DNA of 64,000 nucleotides from Wuchereria bancrofti (lineage: Eukaryota; Nematoda; Chromadorea; Rhabditida; Onchocercidae), in the NCBI GenBank assembly GCA_005281725.1, contig SSBO01000010.1, positions 800,461 through 864,460 on the forward strand. Reading direction: 5' to 3'. The position numbers were made by a program, and so were the translations under genes. The notes beneath the pieces were generated by a model, which did not search any database, had not been told where the DNA came from, and worked only from the letters and a program-made list of their open reading frames with translations. Each line of letters opens with the position of its first letter. Position 1 is the first letter of the stretch. This document shows positions 13,101 to 24,046 of this stretch, piece by piece.

Positions 13101-16100
13101 CTTTATGAAATATTAAAGACGATAAGTAAAGAGTTACAAAATTTTTAAGTTTTACAACTGCTTTTCAAAATTGTGATCGTTTTGCAACGCTTAATTATTT
13201 GTCATAAATTATTAATTTTAAACTAAAACGAACGAACTGTTTTTTCCTTTTAAAAATTTCACTTACATTTTTTATAACATTCTATGATAAATGACAATAA
13301 ACTCATGAATTTTGAGAAGAATGAAAATTTGAAATGCAAAAAGTTTTGACTCATTTCACTCTTATTTCTAAATAAAAGGAAATGAGAAAGACCTAAAAGA
13401 AATGTGTGTGAAATTTTAAAGATTCTAATAATTCATTGTATTTTTTCCAACAAACTGAATGCAATCATTTTGTGAAATATTAAATTGGGAAAGTTCTTAG
13501 AGATATTTGATGATGCAAAATGAAACACTTCGTCTAAATTAAAATAAGGCCGATGAACTTTCACCGCCATTTTACCATGATTAAAATCAATGAAGTGTGT
13601 AATAATTGTGCGAATAATTTAGCGAATACAAATCTTTGTCGCAAAAAAAAATGAAAAAAAAAACATGTTCCTTTGTTTGCTTATTTTGTAACATATTATA
13701 AAATAGTTTATAAAAAATTATAAAATTTACTCATAAATATTTACTTATAAATGTGATAATAATGTAATCATAAATTTATATATTTTTTGAACACATACAA
13801 TTTTTAATTTATAGCAATTGACGTATTTTGACGTAAAAGATTCTCTCTGAAACATTAATTAAAAACAATTAAATTTCAGATTTTATAGCCACAAATGAAA
13901 ATAATGCTGTAAAATCGGGGAAAATCGTCTACAGTGAGCGAATGAACGAAATGGAAAGTAAAGCGGTTGAAGCGATCATATCACCGTCATCGATTGATAA
14001 GGTTAGAAGAGATAATTCATTGATGATTTTTCAAGGAAAGCAAATCATAGATCAAAAAAGATGAAGGAATCGTTTAAAAGGTTAAATTTAAAATTATTTA
14101 GCTTTCCTTGCAATTGCATAACAAATTACTCTAGTTTCATATCCTTTGAATTTTAATTCTTTCATTTTTCCAAAGAAAAAAATGATTTCATGTTCAGATG
14201 ACATCATGCAGTTCGTTGACATGCAAATGTAACGATGACTTGGATAATATTGGCGTGGAGAAGCAAAAAGTTCAATCAAGACAACGACGCCAGCCTATGC
14301 CTAATGATATCACAACTAATGGTTCCACGAATATCGTAATGAAATTTCAATCTAATTTATTTTAGGTGATATCAAATTTTGTTAAAAATTTTCAATGCTA
14401 ACTTTTCCATATCAATGTTCCAATGCTTTTTTCTTTTTTCTTTTTTTAAAATAATTTTAGCTGGAAGATGTCGTTCGGTGCTTGCTGGAAAAAGATACCA
14501 GCGCATTGGGTTTTCAAATAGCGCAAAGGTCAGATGGTATATGTATCAGTTATGTTGAACCTAATGGTCCGGCTGATCGTTCCGGAAATATTTTTGTTGG
14601 TGAGTTTTTCATGATGAACAAAGTGAAATAATATATTTGCTCTACTGATTTCATTTAAAAGTGGAAATAACTTGGACAAGTTTATGTGTTAATAATTTTT
14701 TTATTAATTGTATAACTGAGAATAGTGTAAAATCTCAAACAAATGTTATAGCATACAAAAAATTTTGCATTATTCTGCTGGAAAATGACAAATAATTATT
14801 CAATTAACAGTTAATTCCGTTAGAAGTGGAAATTTCAGAAATTCATCCTGCCTTATATGATTTGATAATTTCAGGTGATAAAATAAAGGAATTAACAATA
14901 ACCTTTGAGAATATGCCAATCAGTGATGCTTTGATAATTCTTAGCTGTGCTTCAACTTATAAAGTATGTTCTATTTATTGTTTTTTCTTTTTTTTACACT
15001 GTTTAATTTTTATCTAAAATATGTGAATTCAAGCTGCTCAAAACTATGTAACTAAAAAAAAAACAAATTAGGTACAGATACAAAACTTGAAAATGAGATT
15101 GAATTCAAATAAGGACATGTTTGGATATGAGCAAAATTCACAAAAAAATGATTCCAAATTTTTCATATTTTAGATTTAGTTTTAAATTTTTTTCGCAAAT
15201 TTTCTGGAATTTTCGAAAACTTTCGAGAACAATTTGCAGATTCGGTTAGAATTAGAAAGAGCAATAATCAATGACACAATCGAGCCAGATTGTCCGGAAA
15301 CAGAAAAACATTTTGATATCTCTTCAGATTCTATTCAGCAATTTTCTGCTCTCTGTAAAAGCTATTCCACCTCCGATTTAGCACTGCGACTGCAAAAAGC
15401 GCAAATGTTTGTTTTTGAAAAATTCATTTCGTTTAAATCAAATATTACCATCGATCTACTTACTACCTTGAAAAGCTGCAAATTAATTCAGTGAATTTCT
15501 CATTAAGGTTCGATAAGGCTATAAGTGGTGGAAGCTTTATGTCCAAGCAGAAATATCAACTTCCACGACGAACCGTTATAAATACAATTAAAGAAGAAGC
15601 ATCATCGATTCCTGAGACTCCCGTAACTTTGTTGCCAAATAGTTCACATTTAAATTTCACGGAAGACGCTGAATTTGTTATGACACAACCAGTCATTAGT
15701 GAAGAGACCATAGTGATCAGTGATCCATTGCCAATCTTGCGAAGCCTTCGAACTTCTCCCAATGAAATGTTTCCCCAACCGCAAAGTCCGCCTTGTGTCG
15801 TAACTTCCGGAACTGATTCAAAATCAAAATCGAATTCTGCATCACAAAAAACGTTACGGCTTCCAACGCAGATTCTACCGTCATCCAACGAACATTCCGT
15901 ACTTCCGCTAATACCACAGGAAAACCACAAAGTAGATGAAATTAATTGCAATGGATTTTCAAAGTTTGTTGAGGTAAGCTTTCTTAGTGAAATAAACAAG
16001 TTTGATAAGATCTGTCAGAGTAATGAAGTAAGACTAAATAAAAAGGAATTTAATGCTCAATCTAAGAGATATCAAAATACACAAGAATTCTTATCAGTTG

Positions 16101-18500
16101 AAGAGATTAAATGCATTAGTAATCATGATATAACCGCTAATCAACCGGATTTCGAAAACTTTTTCATTTTTTTGATACCAACAGAAGTGATTATCTGATT
16201 TACCGACTGGACATTCCTCATCTTTGTTGGATTTCCAAATAAAGATTTCTCTTTTTCAATCATTTGTGATTCAGCTATCATTTCTCAGACAACTATGAAA
16301 ACTCCAATTAACTGTAGAGCAAAAGAATCAAATATTGTCTCATTTCTTGATTAAATGTTTGATGCGACAGTATTTTGATCAGTTCGATCGAAGTAGTCAA
16401 ATAAATGAGATTGCGCACTTCGTTCATTCCTTTATTTTTCATTATGCATTTTCATTTCTTCATTGAATACATTAAATTTAAGTAATGCAATTTTCAGCGA
16501 TCACATTTCATCTATTCAAATGCAAATATCAAAGATAGTATCCGAAGAAATTCTATCGAATTTTGTGAATTAATTGAGCCAAAACGTGATTCAATTGTGA
16601 TCGAATTTGAAGAGAATCAAGGAGATAACAGTTATCAACAAACTGATGAAGAATTGATTAACTTACCGAACTGTAATGGTACATTTGATGAAGCGGAAAA
16701 TAATTTGCATCAAGCCAATTCCCATATCGACAATAGCGCATCAGCGCCAATAGTCGATGCATCAAGTAATACAACTATTAATGCCAATCATACTGAAAAT
16801 GATACTATATCGGAAAATATTTCCAATGTAACTAATGCAGAACATAACACTTCTCATCATCCAATTTTCAAGATTGAAGCATCGGATAATTTGTCTAAGA
16901 GAACAGATGTTGCTGAAAGCAAATTCAATAACTTCAAAACAGATAACCGATTTTCAAACAATCCTGAAGAAGTTGTAGTACTGTCGAATCATATAGATGC
17001 AAATGAACTTAACGGCATACATATAATGGAAAGTAGTATACCGGTTTTGGAATCACCGTTAATTCCCCGGAAAACAATTAATGATGAAACACTTCCAAAT
17101 GAGATCAATCAAAGATCACCAAAACAAAGTCAGTTGAGGAAACTATCCGGTAATTGTGGGACTAATGAAGTGATTGCTGGGAAAGAAATGAGAAAAGTAA
17201 ATGGCATTACTGATGATTTAAAAGATGAAGGAAATAACAAAAGTAACATATCACAAAGGTGACCTTTTGACATTTAACCGCTATTTAATGGCCATTTTTT
17301 AATCAAATTTCAATAACGATTTATCAAATTTCTATGTAATGCTTAGTTGTAAGCAATTTTTCATCAATTGCAGAAGTCCAAAATGGAGTCCAAAGGTTCA
17401 GTCACACATTCCAATTGTTACTAGGACACCGTCAACGAAATCCAAAAGTAAACTTCCAAAAGTCGAAGGTAATAAAGTTTTGGGCAGTAATGTGCGCAAC
17501 AAAACAGCAACTGATGATACCGTGAAGGTAATAATTTTTGTCAAATTTTATTCTTACGATCAATACTATGCCGCAATTTCCCTCTTAATTCAAGATTTCT
17601 TCTCCTACTTCACCCAAAAGATTTCTTCTCTCTCTAATTTTCTTCTTCTACCTATGAACTTATCACATCTATCACTCTACTACACCTTGGTATAAATTCA
17701 ATAATGAAATTAAAATTTTGAAAATTGTTAAAAGGTAATAAGCTTTTCATGCGTAAATATTTTATTAAATTATGAAATTTTATTGTACTTCAACTTTTTA
17801 GAATTTGCAACTTTATTTCTTCAGAATAAAAAATAAATAAACTTTTTTTGATCATAGAATTATTAATAATAAACAAGGACGTCCTTTAAGAGAAATAAAC
17901 AAAGAGTGGAAATGTCTATTTTGCAGAATGATATGAATGGTGCATCACTGTACATTGCAAAGAAAGAGGCGTTGCGAAAGACTTATCTTCCATTTTCAAA
18001 AATAAACAAAAAGTAATATCGTAATTTGCATAATTCATTACTCATTTGATTTTGATTTAACTATCATAATATATCACATAGCTTAACTATCGTAAACTTG
18101 CTTTTTATCATGAAATATCATTATTTTAATTAATTTTTTAAATCAATGATATTAATGAATTTACTACTTTTAAAAATAATTTCCGCTTTTCTTCGAGGAA
18201 AAAGTATAAAAAGAGAAGTATTATTGTGACAGCATTCACACTATGAAAGATTTATGGTTTCTGCAAAAAAAAAAAAGATTGAACTTTTCTACTACTACTA
18301 TTATGTGTTATCCACAATAATTTGTGAACTTTTAAAATTTGTTGAAATTTGATATCGAATATTTTATTAAGAAGGAATTCCATTTCTTTTACAGTGAAGA
18401 AGTGGATTTGAATAAGGAGCGCAAAGCTCGTTTGGAAGCCAATCAGGCACTATTGCAACGACAACAGGACGAACTTAGGACATTAGGCATTTTGCCATGA
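10196..18500 (+). CDS. Single-pass membrane protein with cytoplasmic PDZ domain
   Basis: Eleven exons: 10196-10418, 13880-14001, 14198-14335, 14461-14599, 14875-14963, 15240-15406, 15508-15973, 16498-17258, 17374-17527, 17927-18012, 18395-18500. They total 2451 nt (816 residues) with every phase closing. Residues 1-27 form a signal peptide (TLTLIILITVAPNAVLA), then comes a very short ectodomain with one Cys (ERSCFTASQ), a transmembrane helix at about 36-60 and a cytoplasmic tail. A PDZ domain spans about 162-250: carboxylate-loop motif ALGFQI, then ISYVEPNGPADRSGNIFVGD and the closing LELERA strand. The rest is low-complexity Ser/Asn/Glu-rich, ending in a charged helix (ERKARLEANQALLQRQQ). 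The exon 6 donor (CAAAT|GTTTGT) is weak but is the only one found that keeps phase; reading through instead gives a stop at 15494, i.e. a short isoform. Intron 1 is 3.5 kb and contains a 28-base C run. AATAAA lies at 18736. PDZ domains bind C-terminal tails of partners, so a membrane scaffold role is inferred. I do not recognise an orthologue by name. Confidence 0.85.
11924..11951. repeat. Perfect 28-base poly-C tract
   Basis: Twenty-eight consecutive C residues in intron 1 of the PDZ gene, flanked by ordinary AT-rich sequence. The complementary strand is a G28 run able to form G-quadruplexes. Homopolymer length in an assembly is error-prone. Confidence 0.9.
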
Positions 18501-19906
18501 ATGATTCAGATTTCTGTTTATATAACTTAAAATACCTCTAAATTATATCCTGGCATTCTTCTTCTTCTGCAGAAAAAAGAAAAATTTTTTCTTTTTTTGG
18601 AAGTTTTAATTTTAACTTTTAATTTTGTGAGCAATGTGATAGATTGAATAAGAACAATTTGACAAATATTATTTATATTTGTAAACATCTCTCCATATGT
18701 AATTGTTATTATCTGTGCCAAAACAATACTGTGATAATAAAATGCATTTTTCTTAAATTTTATTAGTTTAGTCACATAATGAATTACTTAAATTGCTATT
18801 TATTAGCATTTGAATTATTTTATTTGTATATATATGCACAAGGAAAGAGAAAATTTCTTTAATAAAAATAGTCTCATTTTATATTATTTCAATTGTATTG
18901 TTATTTTGTGTTTTCCTTTCAAATGCATTCCTTTTAAAAGTGTCAATTATTTGCTGATAACGTTTAATCATGATCGAATAAAGATTTCTTGTCTTGATTT
19001 CAAAGGATGAATTGAAGAAAGTAAAGAAGTAAGGTGAAATTAAACTTTTCATTTTCAATTCTTATTACATAAGTCTCTTCCAAAAATTTGAAAGTCTAAT
19101 TTTAGATGATAATTTGCATATAAAAAAGTTAATTATTGTCATAGTTGAACGATAGAAATTCATTTTGAACTAGGCATTATACAGAAATTAATTTTCGTAC
19201 TTTTGAAATTTATTGGCATAAGCTAATAGCAATGATAATAATAACAATTTCTACATCAATTGTGTTCAATTAATTGATTCTGTCAAATAACACATTTAAA
19301 ACTACTTTTTCCATTAGATGTTTAAATCTACTTCTCAGAGTTAATTATACAATTATTTATCATCAAATGAAATGATTCATCCGTTCGAGACTACGATCAT
19401 TCGTTAACAGAATTGTTAATGATCCTTGCGATGTGGAAAGATGAAACTGAAATGTTCGAAGACATACTGATAAGAGGTGATAACAGATGAATCACGAAAA
19501 TGGCGCAATAATTTATTGTGTGGTATTCGATGTACGTTTCATATTTCATTTAACAATCATATGATTTCAGAGGTAAATGAAGAGGAAGGTAAAGAAAAAA
19601 TGGAGAAAAATGGATTTCTTCCTATTATCACTTGGAATATTATCGGTTGCTGATAAAAACTGATTTAAATTTTTAATCTCTTTATGACTTAAATAATTTT
19701 TTTATATAAACTTATTATCAAAGATTTGTTAATTATTATCAAAGATTGGTTTTTATGCATTTTTTTTAACTTTATTTGAACAAATATTAATTCATTTCTA
19801 CAAATTAGAACAGTTAATAAGAATGAGGTTTGGAATAAAGTGAAAAATAATTCAATTTAAACAAAAGAACCAATATTGATAATTTCATTAGCTAATTAAA
19901 TTGTTA

Positions 19907-20210
19907 TTAATTAAATGTGGAATTATTAATCAGATTTATACAAATTAATTTTACTTTCTTTGCTTGATGAATTATATGGATGATTGTTTGAAGATCAGTG
20001 CGATAATGTCTAAACACGAAAAATGCTAAAATATTGTTGACAGAATTCAAAATCACAACCTGCGCCATGTCAACACCGCATAACATAAAATGTGACATTG
20101 ATCGCTGATGAATGTTGAGGTATAGTTTGGGGTACAAAGATTTATTTCACATTTGTCGTGGAACTGCGGGAAGTTGACAAATCATATAAAAAGTAATATC
20201 GATCGTCCTC
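19907..20210 (-). pseudogene. Seven-transmembrane receptor relic (TM6-TM7), broken
   Basis: Read on the minus strand from 20210 down, one frame gives a TM6-like stretch ITFYMICQLPAVPRQM. A TGA stop follows, then the same frame continues with an extracellular-loop-like piece and a TM7-like stretch (VDMAQVVILNSVNNILAFFV) followed by FRHYRTDL, the basic motif expected at the cytoplasmic end of TM7. It ends at a TAA at 19907. Upstream the frame is closed by TAA next to a likely -1/+1 shift (MASFLLVQKSKV is in another frame). The order CQxP (TM6), NSxxN (TM7) and YR fits nematode rhodopsin-type peptide receptors. No TM1-TM5 was found, and a TGA-containing microintron of normal size does not fit. 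I read this as a decayed gene end. Confidence 0.45.
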
Positions 20211-21191
20211 ATACTTTACTCTTCTGCACTAAGAGAAATGAAGCCATAACGGGTTATTTTAGGCAATAGTATCTGGTATTACTAAATTAGTGAAATTGAA
20301 ATTTAGTATTACGTGTTACTTAATATTTTGAAAATTTGAACCTTGACATTGCTATAAAGGATTTGATTTTTTTTTATTGTTAGCAATAAGGTAAGCAATA
20401 AAGATGTTAAATTACACAGATGGCTTCCTGTAGACTTCAAAAAGTAAATATGTTTAAAAGTGAATTGATTGTACTAACTTTTTAGACGTTTTCTAGAAGA
20501 AATGCAACATTTGCTACTTCCTAAATTCATTTGTTCATTCGTTATTTTTCTGTGTTATTTTGTGCATTTCACAGTAAATCTAAAATTTTCGATAAGCGTT
20601 ATTGTAGTGTTTTCTGCAAACAGAATATGTCAACAATTCTTTAAAAAATGCAAATAAAACGAGCGCAGTTTGTCATTCAATAAAGCATAAAGTTTAATGA
20701 AAAAATGTAGAAAAATCAGTTACATTTTAAAGGTAAGTAGTTTGTAAAATTTGTAACGAAAGAAAAAAAAAATAGAAAAACTTTAAAGCTAAGTGCAAAT
20801 TGCTCGTTTTTTGATATTTTCATCTTTATCAATGTTGTATGCTTCTTAAAACAACTTTTTTCTTTTTGAAAAAGGATCTCATAAATGCTTTACTATATAA
20901 CTTCCTACCTTGCACTCTACTTACCAAACTAATTTTCATTTTACATTGATTTTCCCAACTATAAAATAGTTTTTTTGGTAGTGTAGAAAATTCCATTCGT
21001 CCGATACTTAACATAAAACTTAAATGAGAGAATGGGCTTGCAAAATGAATTTGAAATAAGATAGTTCATTTTTTAGAAATGATTTTTTGAAGTGCTAATT
21101 TCTGGGTCATGATTAAGATTGAGTGCTGAAGATTTCACCAAATTCTTTTAGCACTAAAAAACGATGCAGAAATATATTTACAACAAATATT

Positions 21192-21195
21192 TCAG
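21192..21195 (+). promoter_or_regulatory. Probable spliced-leader acceptor
   Basis: ATATTTCAG ends at 21195, only four bases before the ATG at 21200. No upstream exon is needed. The pattern is typical of nematode trans-splicing sites. Confidence 0.45.
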
Positions 21196-21199
21196 TTCT

Positions 21200-23325
21200 A
21201 TGGTTGTTTTTCTTGATTATTTTGTTATGATACTGCTATGCACATTCTACTTGATCATATCTTCAGGTTTGTTTTTTTTAACAGTTGTACCAGAATTTAA
21301 GAAATTCTACGAAGTAATCATTTTTCTCCTCTTTTTTTAATGAAAAATTCCGGAAATAGTGGAAGATTGCTTAAATAAGACAAATAGAGATAAAACAAAC
21401 ATTTAGAAAAGAAATAAATTTCCAAATAATCAAAAATATCAATTCACTATATTTCCTAATGCTGAAAATATAATCTGTTAACTGATTAAATTTTCATATA
21501 ACTAAGATTATTTGCTCATAATAGATGAACTTAGAAGTAAATTGTTTACTTCCTATCTGGCTGTTATCACTGCATGAATTGTGCTAAGAAAAAAAAATTA
21601 AAGAAATAATCATTTGCAGTGAAAATTTGTGGTGATAAGCAAGCAGAAATCATTAAACTAATAAATCATAGCAAAGGATTTCTTCCTTTTTTCTTCTGAG
21701 AGAAAATAATGAAAATAGGCAGTATTCTTTCTCTGTGCAAGCTTCGTCTTCGTTATCAAATTTATTATCTTCATTGTTATCAGAATGAAGAAAATACGAA
21801 ACGATTTATTTTATCTCTCCTTCTTCTCGTAAATTTCCCACAATTTTTCTCTCTCTCTCTCTCTCTTTCTGCTTCAACTGTTTTATAGAGGAAGAAGAGA
21901 AATGATCGTTGTCTTAGTGATTGTTGTTGGTAGCTAACGGATAGCAGAGATTAGATCATATGAGAGAAATTATTAACTAAAACTTAGAAATATATTTGAA
22001 AAAGACAGATTCGGAGAGGAGAGAACTGAGAAGGAACGTTGGATCGCTAAAGATTTATCTAAAGAAATTTTTAGATTATTTGAAATCAGTCACTTCCTAT
22101 ATCCAATGCATCTGTTATTTCAACTTTCACTGCTTTCTATAACTCACTGTCTTTATCAATTTCAATTTTAGAATGCTTATTCATTCATTTTTTTAAAAAT
22201 ATTTCAATTGCTTTACTTACATCTATGCCTGTCCCCTCTCTCTCTCTCTCTCACTTTCTCTCTCTATACGTATGTTTGTCTTAAATATTTAACTTTTCCC
22301 ACTTTTCCTGACATTTTATTCATTTCTTTCTTATTTACAGAATTATTTGCTGCTTTATACCAGGTCAACCTTAGTCCATGTAAAGGTAATATACTAGCAT
22401 ATATTTTGGGTTATTCATTTACTTAATTAACAAATCTTTTTATCCTAGAAAGTTTATTAAACTTTACCTTCAAATATTTGATTAGTAATAGCTGAAATTG
22501 CTGATAAACTTATATAATCTAAGAATTAATGTGTTAAAACAAACAATTCAATCCTTAAATTTCCCATCTTACGTTACAAGGAATGCATATGCTTGTTTAT
22601 ACCAATTATATATTACTTTTGTCGTGTTTACAACTGTGCGAATCAATTCAAATACAACTCATAATGCAAGTGATAGTTTGTTTATTTATGTAAACAATCG
22701 TTTGCAACTAAATTCGAAACATAGACTTTCTGCAGCAGAAGTTTTCCTCAACCTTTCTTATCTTTCAAATCCTTTCGTTAAACGTAACGCTGCATTTATC
22801 CGTTGGTTTACTATCCGTCTTAATCGTACTTTGAATATCATAAAAATATTCCAATTTACTTGTAGAATGTAAAATATTGGAATATAAAATCGTTTAATAC
22901 CACCGATAGACAATCATCAGTTGTTTATCTTTTAAATTTGCAATTGAAGTGGTCAATATTTTTTTTGAAAAAAGAGGATATTATCATTTGCAAAAAGGGA
23001 GTAAGTCACTCATAACATTAAATTTTAAGATGAAATACTATAAAAATATAACTTTATTAAAATTCAATTTTCTCCTTATTACTGATTCTGAAATAGCAGG
23101 AAAAGGGAACTTTTTTTAAATTAGTTGCTTATCAGCGTATTATTTGTAAACTGCAATGCTGTCATTTCTTCTCACTCTCTTTCTATATCAATTATCATAA
23201 CTTGCAGAATTTTTTTAAACATTTTTTTAAACCATAAAAATATCGTTTTAGATGGAAAAGTACCACTTCAAAGGCTTCCGTCACCATTTCATCCAGCACA
23301 TTTTCTCCGATCATTAAAGCATTAA
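21200..23325 (+). CDS. Possible small secreted or membrane-anchored peptide (61 aa)
   Basis: Three exons: 21200-21266, 22341-22385, 23252-23325, giving 61 residues and a TAA. All phases close: TCA G|AA makes Glu, AAA G|AT makes Asp. Exon 1 starts four bases after a TTTCAG acceptor and encodes an N-terminal hydrophobic segment (VVFLDYFVMILLCTFYLII) that reads as a signal peptide or anchor. The rest is a 39-residue tail, with LFAALYQVNLSPCK in exon 2 and KVPLQRLPSPFHPAHFLRSL in exon 3. Exon 3 is clearly richer in G+C than its surroundings, as expected for coding DNA. The tail has one Cys, no dibasic processing sites and no family I recognise. AATAAA lies at 23400, 75 bases after the stop. Introns are 1.07 and 0.87 kb, long for so small a gene, so a chance chain of splice sites cannot be excluded. 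Confidence 0.5.
21847..21868. repeat. CT microsatellite
   Basis: About nine CT units in intron 1 of the putative small peptide gene. A second CT-rich run lies at about 22235-22265. Confidence 0.8.
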
Positions 23326-24046
23326 AAAATTTTTCTTCTTGATTACACTGTTTTCGATTAGAAGAATAGCTGAAATGAACGCTATAGCTGTTAGCAATTA
23401 ATAAAAGATTGCACTACTCTGAAATTCGAATAAGCATTGATTCAGGAAAAGTTTTAAAGTTTAAAAATAGAAATGAAATCTGTCTCAATTGGTAATCCTT
23501 TATTTCCATAGTAGTATCAAGCAAAATTAAGAGCTCAATTTCAAAAATTCCGTTATAGATAAGAACGCATACAATTTTTAAGGGCATCGCAAGAATTCAA
23601 AGGGAGAAAACTTTTCGATTAAAAATTACTTTTCAAAATGAATTTCAATATCCATTGATATAATTTGTGCGATGAATTTGAATTGTATTAATAAAAGTAT
23701 TAATTATTTAGTACTTTTTTACATATTTTTACGTTGAATTTGCTACGATAAAATACGTGAAATCATTGGAAATATATCTTTCAGGATTTGAAACACATTT
23801 CAATTAAAGTTTCATATTTATGATATCAATATTTTTCAGTCTTAAATTGTACATATCGCTGAAATAAATAAACACCTGTTTGAAGCAATTTTTTTGTGAA
23901 ATTTATTCGTTATTTGATACACTGACAACGTAGGTTATTATTCAACCGTAATGTATCCTTTAATTAATTAATTTTAGAAATGCACAGTACATTCATTGTG
24001 AATTAGTCTAACTCAAACTGTTCTATTGATTATTACAGGTCAGAAA
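23326..24046. other. Short intergenic spacer
   Basis: The 3' UTR of the small peptide gene and upstream region of the WPPP gene. The only signal is AATAAA at 23400; the rest is AT-rich with nothing coding seen. Confidence 0.5.

Larger units (their letters stand above)
18501..21199. other. Intergenic region with a receptor relic
   Basis: AT-rich spacer of 2.7 kb. The start holds the 3' UTR and AATAAA (18736) of the PDZ gene. A degraded receptor fragment lies on the minus strand at 19907-20210 (separate entry). Nothing else coding was seen. Confidence 0.55.

Noticed and set aside
22498..22872. A 124-residue plus-strand open frame
   Set aside because: It begins with a non-ATG codon, has no domain or signal peptide, shows AT-driven Ile/Leu/Asn composition and lies in the intron of the putative small peptide gene.
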